From contig JAUVLL010000003.1 of NCBI GenBank assembly GCA_030600745.1, positions 1-32,658 on the forward strand: a stretch of DNA of 32,658 nt. Direction: 5' to 3'. A program made the translations under genes and the position numbers. Numbering within the stretch: the stretch's first letter is position 1; each line of letters begins with the position of its first letter. The notes beneath the pieces are model-generated. The model saw nothing but the letters and a program-made list of their open reading frames with translations. It made no database searches and was not told where the DNA came from. Shown here piece after piece: positions 8,318 through 16,550 of this stretch. The DNA comes from Spirochaetaceae bacterium. GTDB lineage: Bacteria > Spirochaetota > Spirochaetia > B11-G9.

Positions 8318-9202
8318 CTAAGCCTTAACCGCATAGAGTTTTCCGGAAATACCCTGGGGTCGGACAAGCAGTAAAACAAAAATACTAAGATAAATTAAGA
8401 TTGGGGTCACCGAAGCTCCCACTTTGGCAACAATGATGCTTTCTGTAATACCAAGGAGGATCCCGGCAATAACACCACCACCAAGACTTCCCATTCCTCC
8501 GATAATTGCAGCAATAATACCCTTAAGCATCAGTTCACCTATAAAAGGGGTGACTGTATAGGTCATTCCAAGAAAAAATCCGGTAATACCGGCAAGAATT
8601 CCAGCTATAAAAAAGGTTAGAGATATTATAAAATCCGTATCCACTCCCATTAGTGCAGGGGCCCATGAATCGGAAGAAGCTGCCCTTATGGCAATTCCCA
8701 TTTTTGTTTTTTTAAGAAAAATAGTAAGTCCAAGAAGAACAATTGCTGTTATTGCAAGCATCATTAGATAAATCTTGGAAACAACAAGTTCACCAAAGGA
8801 TGTTACAGCACTTTTCATCATTTCCGGATATGGAAAGTAATATCTTCCCCATAATGCGGAGAAAGTTTTTTGTACAATCATCATTACTGTTATTGAAGTT
8901 ACAAAAAAATAGGTCAGTGGTCTCTTTTTTATACGAATAGGTCTAAAAACAAGTTTTTCAAGTAGAACAGCAATAAAACCACCTAGAACAGCAGTAATAA
9001 CTAATGCAGGAATCATTTGTGATACTATATGTGTAGATATAAAAAAACCAATATAGGCACATATAGTCAAAACCGCACCATGAGAAAAATTCGAGAATTT
9101 AAGTATATTAAATATTATCCCGAATCCCACTGCTTCAAGGGCATATACACCACCCAGAGAAACACCATTAAGAATCTGCTGCAGAATAAAATCCATATTC
9201 AT
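8318..9202 (-). CDS. livH: Branched-chain-amino-acid-type ABC transporter permease LivH
   Basis: 294 residues with about eight membrane helices. LivH hallmarks: ILNGVSLGGVYALEAVGFGI at the N-terminus, FSNFSHGAVLTICAYIGF, the coupling loop KTKMGIAIRAASSDSWAPALM, and IIAAIIGGMGSLGGGVIAGI. It is the first gene of the leftward nine-gene operon. The ATG (9200-9202) is preceded by GGTGGT at a 7-base spacing. An operator-like GAAATCGGTTTC lies about 30-40 bp upstream, close to a TATAGT -10-like hexamer, so transcription of the entire operon is likely controlled there. Confidence 0.94.
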   Translation of the reverse strand: MNMDFILQQILNGVSLGGVYALEAVGFGIIFNILKFSNFSHGAVLTICAYIGFFISTHIVSQMIPALVITAVLGGFIAVLLEKLVFRPIRIKKRPLTYFFVTSITVMMIVQKTFSALWGRYYFPYPEMMKSAVTSFGELVVSKIYLMMLAITAIVLLGLTIFLKKTKMGIAIRAASSDSWAPALMGVDTDFIISLTFFIAGILAGITGFFLGMTYTVTPFIGELMLKGIIAAIIGGMGSLGGGVIAGILLGITESIIVAKVGASVTPILIYLSIFVLLLVRPQGISGKLYAVKA

Positions 9203-9231
9203 TTTATTACCACCAACTATAAAAATTTAAA

Positions 9232-9243
9232 GAAACCGATTTC
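9232..9243 (-). promoter_or_regulatory. LacI-family operator O1 before livH
   Basis: Reading toward livH the sequence is GAAATCGGTTTC, which fits the GAAA-N-CG-N-TTTC consensus of LacI-family operators. It is an exact copy of the site before livK, in mirrored orientation. It falls just upstream of a TATAGT -10-like hexamer (bases about 9217-9222), a position expected for repression. The proposed ligand is the LacI protein encoded at 974-2005. Confidence 0.7.
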
Positions 9244-9383
9244 ATGATATGAGATACTTTTCCAATTGTCAATATAAATTACACTGATATTTCCTTCTAA
9301 ATTTCTATGTTACTGTGATTTCCATATATTTTTCTATCTTTTACTTGCTTTATTAGATAAAATGAGCTAATATCTTCTTAATA

Positions 9384-9412
9384 TTGGTGGAATTGGTTGT
9401 TGTTAGTATTTG
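9384..9412 (+). promoter_or_regulatory. Candidate promoter for livK
   Basis: A TTGGTG -35-like hexamer, 17-base spacer and TATTTG -10-like hexamer place transcription start at about 9418, inside operator O2. Both hexamers are only partial matches, so the exact promoter is uncertain. Confidence 0.3.
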
Positions 9413-9415
9413 TAC

Positions 9416-9427
9416 GAAATCGGTTTC
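9416..9427 (+). promoter_or_regulatory. LacI-family operator O2 before livK
   Basis: GAAATCGGTTTC, 42 bp upstream of the livK ATG. It is identical to O1 and points the other way; the two centres are 184 bp apart, which would allow DNA looping by a tetramer or independent control of both transcripts. The 266-bp interval 9203-9468 otherwise holds only AT-rich promoter sequence. Confidence 0.7.
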
Positions 9428-9468
9428 TTCAAAAAATACAATAATTTAGTGAAGAAAGGAGAACGAAA

Positions 9469-10656
9469 ATGTTAAAAAAGATCTTAACTGTTTTTCTCTG
9501 CCTCGCATTTATTACCACTGCAGGTTTTGTAATGGCTAATGGAGAGAAGGATTCAGAAGCAGGATCAATCAGGATCGGAATGTATGGTGATCTAACTGGT
9601 CCCACAGCACTTTGGGGGACAAATGCAGAAAGGGGAGCTAAACTTCGTATAAAAGAGGTTAATGAAAATGGAGGAGTCCTTGGAAGGCAGATAGAGTTAA
9701 TTAGCTACGATTGTCAGCTAAGCCCTACAGAAGCTATAAAAGCATATACCCGACTGGTTCAGGAAGATAAAGTTGTTGCTGTAAATGGTTCACTTATTTC
9801 GAACACAGCTCTGGCTGTTTCTCCGGTTGCTATTGAAATGGAAGTTCCTGTTGTTGCAAGAGCTATGGATGAAAGGGTTACAACCCCTGGATTTGATCCT
9901 GATAACCCGGATAAGAGTATACCTCCAAACCCATACTTTTTCCTTCTTCAGCCATCAGCATTTCAGCAGGCAGCTGCAATTGCAGGATATGCTATTGATG
10001 AACTGGGAATGGATACCTTTTCCATGCTGTACACTCCAGGGAATGCCTATGCTCAGTATCTTGCAAAGGGATTTGAGTATTATGTAAAGAAAAGAGGAAA
10101 GACAATGCTTAAAGCATTTGAGTTCCAGATGGGTGATTCAGATTTTAAAACTCAAATTACTGCCATTAAGCAATTAAACCCGGATGGATTATTTATACCG
10201 AATTATACTGCCCAGAATGCAAATATTGCTAAACAATCTGTTGAGCTTGGACTGAAGTCAGTAATGATTGGAAATAATTCATGGGATGCCCCAATGGACA
10301 AAGTTGCGGGTACTGCTGCAGACGGAGCCTATTTTCCACTTAATATCAGCCATGACAATCCTGATCTTCAATGGTATCGGGATAAATATAGTGAAGAATA
10401 TGGAGAAGAACCACTCTTAAACTCATTTGCAGGATGGGATGATGTAGGTTTTATTATTCAGGCAATTGAAAAAGCAGGATCTACTGATCCTGTAGCAATT
10501 GCAAGAGCAATGGCAGACACAGTTAACTATGAAGGTATTATTGGTACAATTAATATGAACAGAAAAACCCATAGACCAGTGGATCTGGCAATGTCAATTC
10601 TTTACTATGAAGGCGACAAAGTAAAAACTGCCGAACAAAAATATCTTCCAAAATAA
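9469..10656 (+). CDS. livK: Branched-chain-amino-acid-type ABC transporter substrate-binding protein LivK
   Basis: 395 residues. Residues 1-24 are a signal peptide (KK, then LTVFLCLAFITTAGFV, likely cut after VMA), so the protein is periplasmic; the early Cys is within the hydrophobic core and is not a convincing lipobox. The mature part is a type I binding fold (Peripla_BP_6): IRIGMYGDLTGPTALWG, GAKLRIKEVNENGGVLGRQI, and FNSF-like LLNSFAGWDDVGFIIQAIEKAG near the C-terminus. It binds the compound that LivHMGF imports. The ATG follows AAAGGAG at 7 bases. It is transcribed divergently from the permease operon under a matching operator, and a hairpin directly after it probably lets it be made in excess over the genes behind it. 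Confidence 0.94.
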   Translation: MLKKILTVFLCLAFITTAGFVMANGEKDSEAGSIRIGMYGDLTGPTALWGTNAERGAKLRIKEVNENGGVLGRQIELISYDCQLSPTEAIKAYTRLVQEDKVVAVNGSLISNTALAVSPVAIEMEVPVVARAMDERVTTPGFDPDNPDKSIPPNPYFFLLQPSAFQQAAAIAGYAIDELGMDTFSMLYTPGNAYAQYLAKGFEYYVKKRGKTMLKAFEFQMGDSDFKTQITAIKQLNPDGLFIPNYTAQNANIAKQSVELGLKSVMIGNNSWDAPMDKVAGTAADGAYFPLNISHDNPDLQWYRDKYSEEYGEEPLLNSFAGWDDVGFIIQAIEKAGSTDPVAIARAMADTVNYEGIIGTINMNRKTHRPVDLAMSILYYEGDKVKTAEQKYLPK

Positions 10657-10667
10657 TTCTTTGATTT

Positions 10668-10702
10668 CATAACTCCCTGGGATTTCAGGGAGTTATGCTT
10701 TT
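10668..10702 (+). terminator. Strong hairpin after livK (attenuating terminator)
   Basis: Perfect 12-bp stem CATAACTCCCTG/CAGGGAGTTATG with a 6-base loop, 11 bases after the livK stop, followed by CTTTTC. The T-tract is short, so partial termination is likely: abundant binding protein, less of the two downstream enzymes. Confidence 0.7.
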
Positions 10703-10747
10703 CTATGTATAAAAACAATATTTATTTACACTAAAAGGAGTGGTATT

Positions 10748-11509
10748 ATGATTTCTTTTAAAAAAAAGAAACTGAAAGTTTTTGTTTTTGATAAAACTGA
10801 ATCTATGGCAGATCAGGCAGCAGAAGATGTTACTGCTAAAATAAAAGAGTTACAAAACAATAAAACAGAGATAAATATTATTTTTTCAGGAGCTGAGTCC
10901 CAGGAGCTTTTTTTAAGAAATCTTGCTGCTGCAAAAGAGATTATGTGGGAGAAAATAAATGCATTTGCTGTTGATGAATTTATTTCTCCCGGTATGAACC
11001 CTGATTTTAGAGTCTCCAGTCAGCCCGAAAAACTCCTTTACTCCAATGTAAATTTAAAAAGTGTAAATATAATAAATTATGCTGCAGAGGATATTGAGAA
11101 AGAACGGGAGAGATATGAAGAAATTATAAAAAAGAATCCACCGGACATTGTATGTCTTGGAATTGGTAAATCGGGTCATATTGCCTTTAATGAACCCGGG
11201 CAGAGCAGTTTTAATGACTCTCAGTATGTAAGTATAATGGAGCCTGATGAAAATTCGGAAGATCAATTGATGCGGGATCCAAATTTCAAGTCTCTTGGTA
11301 TAATTCCAAAAAAAGCAATTACAGTAACTATTCCTCCTTTAATGAAATGTCCAAATGTCTTTGTAGTTACACCTTATAAAATTAAGGCGCCGATAATTAA
11401 AAGATTAATGGAGAGTGATGTTGATGAAAGCCTGCCTGCATCTATTCTTCAGACCAAAGAGGGTGCTAAACTATATCTTGACAGAGAGTCCTACAGTCTC
11501 TGTAAATAA
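10748..11509 (+). CDS. Glucosamine-6-phosphate deaminase-like isomerase (NagB family) with an altered active site
   Basis: 253 residues, NagB-sized. The fold and motifs are those of the glucosamine-6-phosphate deaminase/6-phosphogluconolactonase superfamily: INIIFSGAESQELFLRNL, AFAVDEF (the base Asp equivalent), GIGKSGHIAFNEPGQSSF, and PASILQTKEG near the end. In E. coli NagB the corresponding loop is DGHIAFNEP, with Asp141, His143 and Glu148 forming the ring-opening triad; here the Asp is Ser, while His and Glu remain. So it may deaminate a different amino sugar phosphate, work as a plain aldose-ketose isomerase, or be weak. It follows livK after a hairpin and precedes the dehydrogenase by 33 bp, tying amino-sugar-type chemistry to this importer. 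An AAAAGGAG ribosome-binding site precedes the ATG. Confidence 0.82.
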   Translation: MISFKKKKLKVFVFDKTESMADQAAEDVTAKIKELQNNKTEINIIFSGAESQELFLRNLAAAKEIMWEKINAFAVDEFISPGMNPDFRVSSQPEKLLYSNVNLKSVNIINYAAEDIEKERERYEEIIKKNPPDIVCLGIGKSGHIAFNEPGQSSFNDSQYVSIMEPDENSEDQLMRDPNFKSLGIIPKKAITVTIPPLMKCPNVFVVTPYKIKAPIIKRLMESDVDESLPASILQTKEGAKLYLDRESYSLCK

Positions 11510-11542
11510 ATTACAGAAAACGAAACCATAGGAGTATAACTA

Positions 11543-12508
11543 ATGGGAAAATACAAAGTAGTCGTAACAGACGACAGATATGAAAGCTATAAAGAGGAGA
11601 ATGAAGTTTTAAAAGAACTTGAAATTGAGGTTGAAATTCACAATCTGACAGGACCGGATGACGCAAAAGAGGTTTTAAAAGATGCCGATGCAGTTTTAAA
11701 CAATCTGTTTCCCCTTACAAAAGAAATTATAAGTAAGATGGATAAGTGCAAAGTAATAAACCGTTATGGGGTTGGATATGACAATGTAGCTGTGGAGGCA
11801 GCAACAGAAAAAGGGATATGGGTGTCAAGAGTACCTGACTACTCACTGGAAGATGTATCTGATCATGCACTTGCACTGTTATTGGGCAGTGTAAGAAAAA
11901 TAGCCTATAAAGACAGAATGATCAGGACAGGAAAATGGAATCTTCATAAGGACTGGCCTTCCTTCAGAATTGCAGGGAAAACTCTTGGGCTTATAGGGTT
12001 TGGAGCTATTTCCAGAACATTGTTCAGAAAAATCTCCGGATTAGGCCTTGAAAAAGTTCTGATTTATGATCCGTTTGTAGATATTGATGAGATAAAAAAA
12101 GCAGGCGGTGTTCCTTCAACACTGGTTGAACTGCTTGAAGGTTCAGACTATATCTCCATTCATGCTCCATTGACAGGTAATACCAAAGGGATGATTGGGG
12201 AGAATGAATTTGCAAAAATGAAAGATAACTGTCTATTAATAAATACTTCCAGAGGACCTCTTATAGATGAAAATTCTCTTTATAATGCTTTAAAAGAGGA
12301 ACAAATAGCCGGGGCGGCAATTGATGTTTATACAGTAGAACCTCTGCCCAGGGAGAGCCCTTTACGATCTTTGGACAATATTATATTAACCGATCATGCA
12401 GGCTGGTATTCTGAAGAATCTATTATCGAATTAAAAACAAAGGCAGCCAGAAATATCCTTGAGGTGCTGAAGGGGGGGAAACCCATTTATTCGGTAAATA
12501 AGATATAG
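11543..12508 (+). CDS. D-isomer-specific 2-hydroxyacid dehydrogenase (CtBP/phosphoglycerate-dehydrogenase-like), copy 1
   Basis: 321 residues. NAD-binding Rossmann core LGLIGFGAISRTLF with the acidic residue in LIYDPFVD that favours NADH; INTSRGPLIDENSLYNAL with the substrate-binding Arg; and the catalytic His in ILTDHAGWYSEES. The protein interconverts a 2-keto acid and the D-2-hydroxyacid in the cytoplasm. It is the third gene of the livK transcript. A second copy at 24668-25627 shares long identical blocks (VTDDRY, RYGVGYDNV, SRGA/P, GWYSEES, LKTKAA.NI), clearly well over half identical, so the two arose by duplication and probably act on related substrates. Convergent with the URO-D gene; the 73 bp between them show no clear terminator. 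Confidence 0.91.
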   Translation: MGKYKVVVTDDRYESYKEENEVLKELEIEVEIHNLTGPDDAKEVLKDADAVLNNLFPLTKEIISKMDKCKVINRYGVGYDNVAVEAATEKGIWVSRVPDYSLEDVSDHALALLLGSVRKIAYKDRMIRTGKWNLHKDWPSFRIAGKTLGLIGFGAISRTLFRKISGLGLEKVLIYDPFVDIDEIKKAGGVPSTLVELLEGSDYISIHAPLTGNTKGMIGENEFAKMKDNCLLINTSRGPLIDENSLYNALKEEQIAGAAIDVYTVEPLPRESPLRSLDNIILTDHAGWYSEESIIELKTKAARNILEVLKGGKPIYSVNKI

Positions 12509-12581
12509 TATAAGTGGAGAGTCACCCATCTGTTGAGGTTTTTCACAATTAATAATTTTAAAGAACCTTGATATATGTTTA

Positions 12582-13538
12582 CTACTTCTTAAATTCGTCT
12601 CTTATCTTAAAAATAAGATCCGGATCCGCGTTGTAGGGCAATATTCCAGAACCAGCCAGTGTAAAGGGATATCTTTTCATCAGACTCTTTATTCTTTCAA
12701 TCTCTTCTTTTATCTGCGGCCAGTTACCGTACATAAAATTTTCTACAGACATATTAATTCTTACTGGTATTTTCATGTTTTCAATATTTTTAAGAAACAA
12801 ATCCTGATCTGTCTCTGCGGGACATATTAAAAACCCGGCACCAATATTTCCCAGGGCTTCTGTTATTAAAGCGTTGTCACCACCTAAAATACATGCAGGA
12901 TGCTGCCCTGTTTTATTAAATAATCCTTTTGTAATAATCTGTAGAGAGGGGACAATGAGTTTTTCAACCAGAGCCGGGGACAGTAGTGGAGGTGTTGCAG
13001 CAGATTCAAATAGCGAAATACCAAACCCCTGGTCAATAATTTGCTCCGCAATTATCAGTTGATTTTCGGCCAGATAAGAAAGGGCATCTCCTACCCTTTT
13101 AACCTCTGTAAATGAGGCTATAAGGAGAGGCTCAAACCCTGTAAGATTTGCTGCAATGGAGTAGGCTCCGGAAAGAGGCAGTCGGATATCAGCTTCCGGC
13201 AGTTCCCTTTTTACAAGTCCGGCGGCTTCAATAACCAAAGGCCATCGCCCGCTTGTGTTTATATCCAGTTCAGGAAGCTTTAAAATTTCGTCTGTGCTTT
13301 TTAAAAAAGCTTCTTTAATAGCCGGAACTTCATTCCCATCAGGTTTATCAACTACTGCACCGTATGCTTCAGGTTCCAGATTATAGATATCAATTCCCAC
13401 TGTAATGGGGGAGTGATTATACTTGTGGTATGCTGCAATATGTGCTTTGGCCATTAAAATTGCATCTCTTGAAACATCCCAGGGAGACCTTGCTATAAAC
13501 CTGGCTGCATGTTCGTAAACTACCGGTGTAAAATTCAT
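12582..13538 (-). CDS. Uroporphyrinogen decarboxylase-family (URO-D) protein, methyltransferase-like
   Basis: 318 residues from the chosen start. An open frame extends 21 codons further upstream, into the preceding gene, but the ATG at 13538 has AGGGAG six or seven bases before it and starts the conserved region, so it is preferred. Features of the URO-D superfamily: ITVGIDIYNLEPEAYGAVV, SGRWPLVIEAAGLV, and ISLFESAATPPLLSPALV. The segment GQHPACILGGDNA has a His and Cys where corrinoid methyltransferases of the MtaA type carry their zinc ligands (H-x-C usually, here H-x2-C). It is not a haem-synthesis enzyme by context: last gene of an operon with OYE and FAD flavoproteins. I infer a role in methyl transfer or demethylation of a small molecule; no corrinoid protein is encoded nearby. 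Confidence 0.82.
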   Translation of the reverse strand: MNFTPVVYEHAARFIARSPWDVSRDAILMAKAHIAAYHKYNHSPITVGIDIYNLEPEAYGAVVDKPDGNEVPAIKEAFLKSTDEILKLPELDINTSGRWPLVIEAAGLVKRELPEADIRLPLSGAYSIAANLTGFEPLLIASFTEVKRVGDALSYLAENQLIIAEQIIDQGFGISLFESAATPPLLSPALVEKLIVPSLQIITKGLFNKTGQHPACILGGDNALITEALGNIGAGFLICPAETDQDLFLKNIENMKIPVRINMSVENFMYGNWPQIKEEIERIKSLMKRYPFTLAGSGILPYNADPDLIFKIRDEFKK

Positions 13539-13554
13539 ATTAAACTCCCTGGTG

Positions 13555-15558
13555 TTAGTTGAAAATATCTTTATTTCTGTTTTGTTCCCAGACAAATTCA
13601 AACCAAAATTCTTTGTCTGGAATAGGACGTCGCTTAATATATTTATGGTTTATTTCACCATTTTCAGTAAAACAGCTTACAAGAATTCTGTTAAAATCCT
13701 TATTTTTCGTCTCTCTGTATATAATGTTCAGCCCCTCGGGATTTATTATTTCATTCCCTTCTACATCCATAATCATATACGATCCTCTACTTCTTCCTCC
13801 ACTACTAATATAATATTCTATTGCAGAGAGATATACCCAATGTGCAAGTACCAGATGCCTGTTTTTTAGAGCAAAGGGGAGAAGGTTTATATTGTTAATT
13901 GTACATTCATTAAAGCTTTTAAACTGCTTTTTTGCATCAATAACTCCCTGGTGGGTAATATCATCTTTTCTAATATATCCGCCAGCCAGTGACATTCTGA
14001 TCTGAAATTTATCTCTATAGTTTCTAAGGGAAGAACATTGAGCATCTTCATCATCAGAATGTTTTAGAATTTTAGATATTATTTCTGTAAGATCATTAAT
14101 GCTGCTCTTAATACCCTTTATGGTATCCTCAATAATAAGAGTAGATTCTCTGTATGTTTCAGAAATTTTTTGTGCGGCTCGAAGGGAACCTACCTGCCCG
14201 GAATTTAGAGCAGAACCTCCAGGGCGGTAAACACCATGGCTTCCGTTTACTTCACCAATAGGAAAGAAGTGTTTAAGGTTAGTGGATTCCCACCAGATGT
14301 CTCCTGAGAGGCCTCCATTATTATGCTGGGAGCAGACAGCTATCTCCAGGGGTTCTTTAGAAAGATCTATACTATGGCTTTTGTACATATTTACCGCATC
14401 AGGATTCATTTTTGTTAATCTGTCTATTGGTAAACCAAATAATGCATTTGATTTTGTAAGATACTTTTCTGCTTCAGGGGAGAGTTTATCGAGTTTAAAT
14501 TTACCAATTACTAAATTCCCTTCAGGATTCCTTCGGAAATCAAGAAATACCCTTCGCCTTTTTTCATGAATTTCCTTATAAACAAGAATATCAATAAGGG
14601 ATGATCCATAGTTTTCCACTTTTCGGGGATCAAAGGGCCATTGATAACCCTTAAGAAAGACAGCATTTGTCAGCAATTCAATATCTGGAAACCAATTACA
14701 AAGAAATTCTTCTTCATGCCTGCCATCCTGGTCAGTACTTATATAGCGGGGAATAACCTGTTGAAAGGCTCCGGAGACATTCCATCGGTGCTTTATGGAA
14801 GCAAGCCCAAACTGTGATTCAGAGAGATTAACAGCTTCGGCACCTATTTCCAGGGCAAGACCAATTGCACCGGTATGTCCATGAGGGTAGACTGATTCCT
14901 TGTAGAGTCCTCCTGGGCCGCCGACACCAAATACAGTATTTTCAGCAAGATAACAGATAAGCCCCAGGTTATCATTTTCTATTTTTCGTTTATCAAGGCA
15001 AAGGGCCCCAACAACTCTGCTGCCAATTTTTAAGATTTTTACAACATCGGTATTATCAGAGATCTCTATCTTTTTTCGCATGACCTCACTAAGAAGTAAT
15101 TCTACCATCTCTCTGGAAGTGTAGGGACCGGCAGATGTTCCCCTTTGCATTGTATCATGATCAGTTTTATACCCAACAAAGGATCCGTATTCGTTGTGGG
15201 GGAACTTTACTCCAATATTAACCAGATGATAAAACGCCTGAAGAGAGCAAGTGGCCTCTGTAAGAGCAATATCTCCATGCATAGAACCTCCGTCAAACAG
15301 AGATTTCGCCATAAGGAAGGAAGAGTCGGGAATTTTGATCATATCTGAAAGTTTGTAATAGGTCTGTTTATCTGATCCCGTATTTCTGGAAGTCCCCGAT
15401 TTTAACCCCTCTGTAACTATAAGGAGATCATCAACTCCAAATTGATGTAATCGATCTGCACAATTTAAAGAAGCTGCACCGCTGCCTATTACCAATGTAT
15501 GAATGTAGAAAATCGGTATATCAAATTGTGAGCTTAGAATAGAATCAAGTTGCTTCAT
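13555..15558 (-). CDS. FAD-dependent dehydrogenase of the fumarate reductase / L-aspartate oxidase flavoprotein type
   Basis: 667 residues. The FAD site starts at LVIGSGAASLNCADRL (GxGxxS type, residues about 23-38) with LLIVTEG after it; a second cofactor block is NTVFGVGGPGGLY near 210, and the C-terminal FAD loop is FFPIGEVNGSHGVYRPGGSALNSG (given in parts: FFPIGEVNGSHG, RPGGSALNSG) near 425-450, as in succinate dehydrogenase/fumarate reductase flavoproteins. The C-terminal 200 residues include a helical capping part. Soluble; no signal peptide or haem motif. The ATG overlaps the stop of the broken lacI in a TAATG, with AAGGGG 11 bases upstream, so it can be translated without coupling. 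Likely oxidises or reduces a C-C bond in the same pathway as the OYE protein; the natural electron partner is not obvious. Confidence 0.83.
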   Translation of the reverse strand: MKQLDSILSSQFDIPIFYIHTLVIGSGAASLNCADRLHQFGVDDLLIVTEGLKSGTSRNTGSDKQTYYKLSDMIKIPDSSFLMAKSLFDGGSMHGDIALTEATCSLQAFYHLVNIGVKFPHNEYGSFVGYKTDHDTMQRGTSAGPYTSREMVELLLSEVMRKKIEISDNTDVVKILKIGSRVVGALCLDKRKIENDNLGLICYLAENTVFGVGGPGGLYKESVYPHGHTGAIGLALEIGAEAVNLSESQFGLASIKHRWNVSGAFQQVIPRYISTDQDGRHEEEFLCNWFPDIELLTNAVFLKGYQWPFDPRKVENYGSSLIDILVYKEIHEKRRRVFLDFRRNPEGNLVIGKFKLDKLSPEAEKYLTKSNALFGLPIDRLTKMNPDAVNMYKSHSIDLSKEPLEIAVCSQHNNGGLSGDIWWESTNLKHFFPIGEVNGSHGVYRPGGSALNSGQVGSLRAAQKISETYRESTLIIEDTIKGIKSSINDLTEIISKILKHSDDEDAQCSSLRNYRDKFQIRMSLAGGYIRKDDITHQGVIDAKKQFKSFNECTINNINLLPFALKNRHLVLAHWVYLSAIEYYISSGGRSRGSYMIMDVEGNEIINPEGLNIIYRETKNKDFNRILVSCFTENGEINHKYIKRRPIPDKEFWFEFVWEQNRNKDIFN

Positions 15559-16550
15559 TAAATTGTTGTCCCCTTTATATAACTCCCAATAATTTTCTGT
15601 CTAATCCCGTGAGTATCTCTTTGAACAATTTTCTTTTGCAGATATTTGCCAGCTTCATATCCCAGTTTATAAACAGATAGTTCAATTGTATCTATTCTAT
15701 CTGAAAGCAGATCCAGTATTGGAGAATTATCGAATCCTGTCAGTGAAAAGGATTCAGGAATTTTCAGTCCCCTGCGAATTGCTTCCTGATAGAAATAAAC
15801 AGCAAAAACATCGTTAAAACAGAGGACAGAATTATAGTTTCTGTTTATTATTTCCGCCATTATATAATTTGATATCTCATCAATTCCTGAAGCGATAAAT
15901 ATATCTTTTTCAGTGAAATCAACACCATATGCTCTGGATGCTTCAAGAATACCCTGCTCACGTTCTCTGGAAACTTCAATTTCAGAAAATCCAATATAAC
16001 AAGGCTGGGGCTTTGTATTTCCCCATTACAGCTCTCCAACTAGAGTATTGATTCCGGCTTTACTATCATTGGCAATATACTTTTCTTCCGGGACTGTTCT
16101 GTTTAAAAGGAGATATGGGATTCCTCTTTCTTTAAGAACTGAAGTCAGTTTTTTACCAGGAATTCCAAAGGCAAATATAGATCCATCTATGTCACCTAAT
16201 TTTTTATTTTGAAAAACTGAAATATCTCCATCATTTATCTTTGTAATAATATTAACTTTAACCTCTCCAAACCCATCCTGAATACCCATAATCAGTTCTG
16301 CAACATCATAAAACAGATGAATATATGAATACCTTGCAACTGGAAGAAAAAGCTTGATGTTAAGTATGGCCCTTCTGCTTTGCTTTTTTATTGGCCGCTT
16401 TATGTATCCCATATCTTCTGCGGTTTTAAAGACAATATCTCTTTTTTCTTTGCTGTAAAGTGTTGAGTTATTCAGTATTCTGGATACTGTGCTGGTTGAG
16501 ATATTTAACTTTGAAGCAATATCATATATTGTAATTTTTTTTTCTTTCAT
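15558..16550 (-). pseudogene. LacI-family regulator interrupted by one in-frame TAA
   Basis: A full-length LacI-type frame of 330 codons with one stop, TAA at 16026-16028 (codon 175). Upstream are the HTH (ITIYDIASKLNISTSTVSRI) and half of the effector domain, ending INTLVGEL. In the same frame after the stop follow PCYIGFSEIEVSREREQG, VLCFNDVFAVYF and SLTGFDNSP, exactly what a LacI protein has there. No base is lost or gained. Both ends keep perfect coupling: a 4-bp ATGA overlap with the OYE gene and TAATG with the FAD gene, so the break looks recent. TAA is not a recoding codon for selenocysteine. Alternatives: sequencing error or population variant. If real, control of this operon has been lost or passed to another regulator. 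Confidence 0.88.

Noticed and set aside
12582-13538. Haem biosynthesis enzyme HemE
   Set aside because: Only superfamily similarity; shorter than HemE, lacks its N-terminal RQAGR-type signature, and sits in a catabolic flavoprotein operon.
15558-15860. A separate 100-residue gene starting MAEIINRN
   Set aside because: It is in the same frame as, and continues, the LacI sequence upstream of the TAA; better explained as the second half of one broken gene.
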